Source: Bacteroidota bacterium (lineage in GTDB: Bacteria; Bacteroidota; Rhodothermia; Rhodothermales; Rubricoccaceae). From it: a stretch of DNA of 6,819 nucleotides. The stretch's first letter is position 1. Each line of letters begins with the position of its first letter. The notes under the pieces are model-generated. The model made no database searches, was not told the DNA's origin, and was given only the letters and a program-made list of their open reading frames with translations. The stretch spans positions 1-6,819 of the forward strand of contig JADFLK010000118.1 of NCBI GenBank assembly GCA_022564455.1, in the 5' to 3' direction. Below are positions 6,225-6,819 of this stretch, piece after piece. A program made the position numbers and the translations under genes.

Positions 6225-6819
6225 ATGCTCATGCTCAAACGTCTCGCCCTCACCGGCCTATTTGCCCTCACTCTCTTCCCTCTCGCTGCGGCGCAAGATG
6301 CCGATGCTCCGCCTGACGTCTGGTACAACCTGGATTACGAGCAGGATGGCGTTTACGGAATGAGTGTAGATCGCGCATACGAGGCGCTGGAAGGCCGCGA
6401 ACCGGCTCGCCAGATTGTTGTAGCTGTGATCGACAGCGGCGTGGACATCACCCACGAAGACCTGCAAGGGCAGATCTGGACCAACGACGACATCCCCGGC
6501 AACGGTGTAGACGACGACGGCAACGGCTACGTAGACGACACGCATGGATGGAACTTCATCGGCGGCGCTGACGGCCGAAATATTGAGTTCGATTCCTTTG
6601 AACTCGCGCGTGAGATCGCAACGCTCCGCGCTCAAGTGGCCGCCGAGGGAACAACCTCGCTCTCCCACGCCGACGCCGAGCGTCTTGACGCCGTGTTGTT
6701 GACAACATCGCATCAGGCTACCGTCGTTGCTGGCGACCTCAACGACAGAAGACTCTTCGTTCAGGTGGAACCGCTCGATCATTTTGTCAACGTACGAACT
6801 GCAATGCTGCAGCCAACTG
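6225..6819 (+). CDS. Secreted S8 subtilisin-like serine protease, N-terminal part; 3' end probably chimeric
   Basis: Exported serine endopeptidase. Residues 1-23 are a signal peptide (MLMLKRLALTG..., ending AAA before Gln24). A second in-frame ATG at 6231 could be the start. Then come the YNLDYEQDGVYGMSVDRAYEAL segment typical of Bacteroidota S8 proteases, VAVIDSGVD with catalytic Asp70, a calcium-site-like DDDGNGYVDD (96-105) and HGWNFIGG (107-114). The catalytic His (HGTH) and Ser are not in the window. The frame is open to the edge (198 codons), but protease character fades after about residue 150-156 (6672-6692): the remainder contains TTG TTG and AGA AGA pairs and lies exactly antisense to a methyltransferase fragment. 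The genuine protease sequence in this window therefore probably ends near 6672-6692. No Shine-Dalgarno is visible. Confidence 0.85.
   Translation, partial: MLMLKRLALTGLFALTLFPLAAAQDADAPPDVWYNLDYEQDGVYGMSVDRAYEALEGREPARQIVVAVIDSGVDITHEDLQGQIWTNDDIPGNGVDDDGNGYVDDTHGWNFIGGADGRNIEFDSFELAREIATLRAQVAAEGTTSLSHADAERLDAVLLTTSHQATVVAGDLNDRRLFVQVEPLDHFVNVRTAMLQPT
6672..6819 (-). pseudogene. Internal fragment of a SAM-dependent methyltransferase (sugar C-methyltransferase type), antisense to the protease 3' end
   Basis: Reading from 6818 leftwards, the frame gives SWLQHCSSYVDKMIERF, then HLNEESSVVEVASNDGSL, then MRCCQQHGVKTLGV. This matches the family pattern 'SDSW..HA..Y...MIERF.L...S.VVEIASNDGYLL..F...GIP.LGIEP' of C-methyltransferases with an N-terminal zinc-binding domain; V.EVASNDG is the SAM-binding glycine-rich motif I. 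The zinc-binding N-terminus would lie beyond the right edge. Homology stops after LGV near 6672, where the expected Glu-Pro does not follow; the frame continues as antisense of the protease gene and is meaningless there. It is a truncated gene piece, either from a real rearrangement or from an assembly join. Recognition is from memory of the family, not a search. Confidence 0.7.

Noticed and set aside
6258..6671. Continuation of the minus-strand methyltransferase frame to the left
   Set aside because: Beyond 6672 the frame is antisense to the S8 protease signal peptide and Asp region, and the methyltransferase pattern is lost, so only the right-hand part is kept.
6694..6707. Inverted repeat TGTTGTTGACAACA near the protease/methyltransferase junction
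   Set aside because: Short 6-bp arms explained by codons within the methyltransferase fragment; not enough to call a recombination site.

Overview
The window looks like a piece of a GC-rich member of the Bacteroidota/Rhodothermota group, most likely the Rhodothermales (marine or halophilic relatives of Rhodothermus and Salinibacter). This is an inference. It rests on a PorX-type response regulator fused to a PglZ domain (a type IX secretion regulator found in this phylum), a secreted S8 protease of the kind common in Bacteroidota, weak or absent Shine-Dalgarno sequences, and generally GC-rich codon use. No rRNA or tRNA gene was found.

Layout, left to right. Positions 1-755 (minus) hold the N-terminal 251 residues of a secreted protein of unknown function with a clear signal peptide; its C-terminus lies beyond the left edge. 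Positions 875-2170 (minus) are purB, adenylosuccinate lyase. Positions 2171-2551 are non-coding and contain two related palindromic repeats. Positions 2552 to 3838 (or 3940) (minus) are folC. Positions 3948-4409 (minus) are tsaE, and 4463-6034 (minus) are porX. Positions 6035-6224 form a divergent intergenic region with a 21-bp near-perfect palindrome. From 6225 (plus) a secreted S8 subtilisin-like protease begins. After about 6672-6692 the protease reading breaks down, and the opposite strand encodes a recognisable piece of a sugar C-methyltransferase-type SAM-dependent methyltransferase. The right end therefore looks like a chimeric junction.

How the genes fit together. porX, tsaE and folC run in the same direction with short gaps and probably form one transcription unit, followed after a repeat-bearing gap by purB and then the secreted protein. 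PorX is a regulator of type IX secretion. The two signal-peptide proteins at the window ends are plausible cargo of that system, but neither C-terminal sorting domain is visible, so this remains a guess. tsaE (tRNA t6A37 modification), folC (folate polyglutamylation) and purB (purine synthesis) are housekeeping genes.

The most notable observations are the protease/methyltransferase junction at the right end, a degenerate heptamer-repeat element lodged between tsaE and folC that appears to have supplied the end of TsaE and a false N-terminus for FolC, and the paired palindromic repeats upstream of purB. I see no convincing undescribed multi-gene system here.
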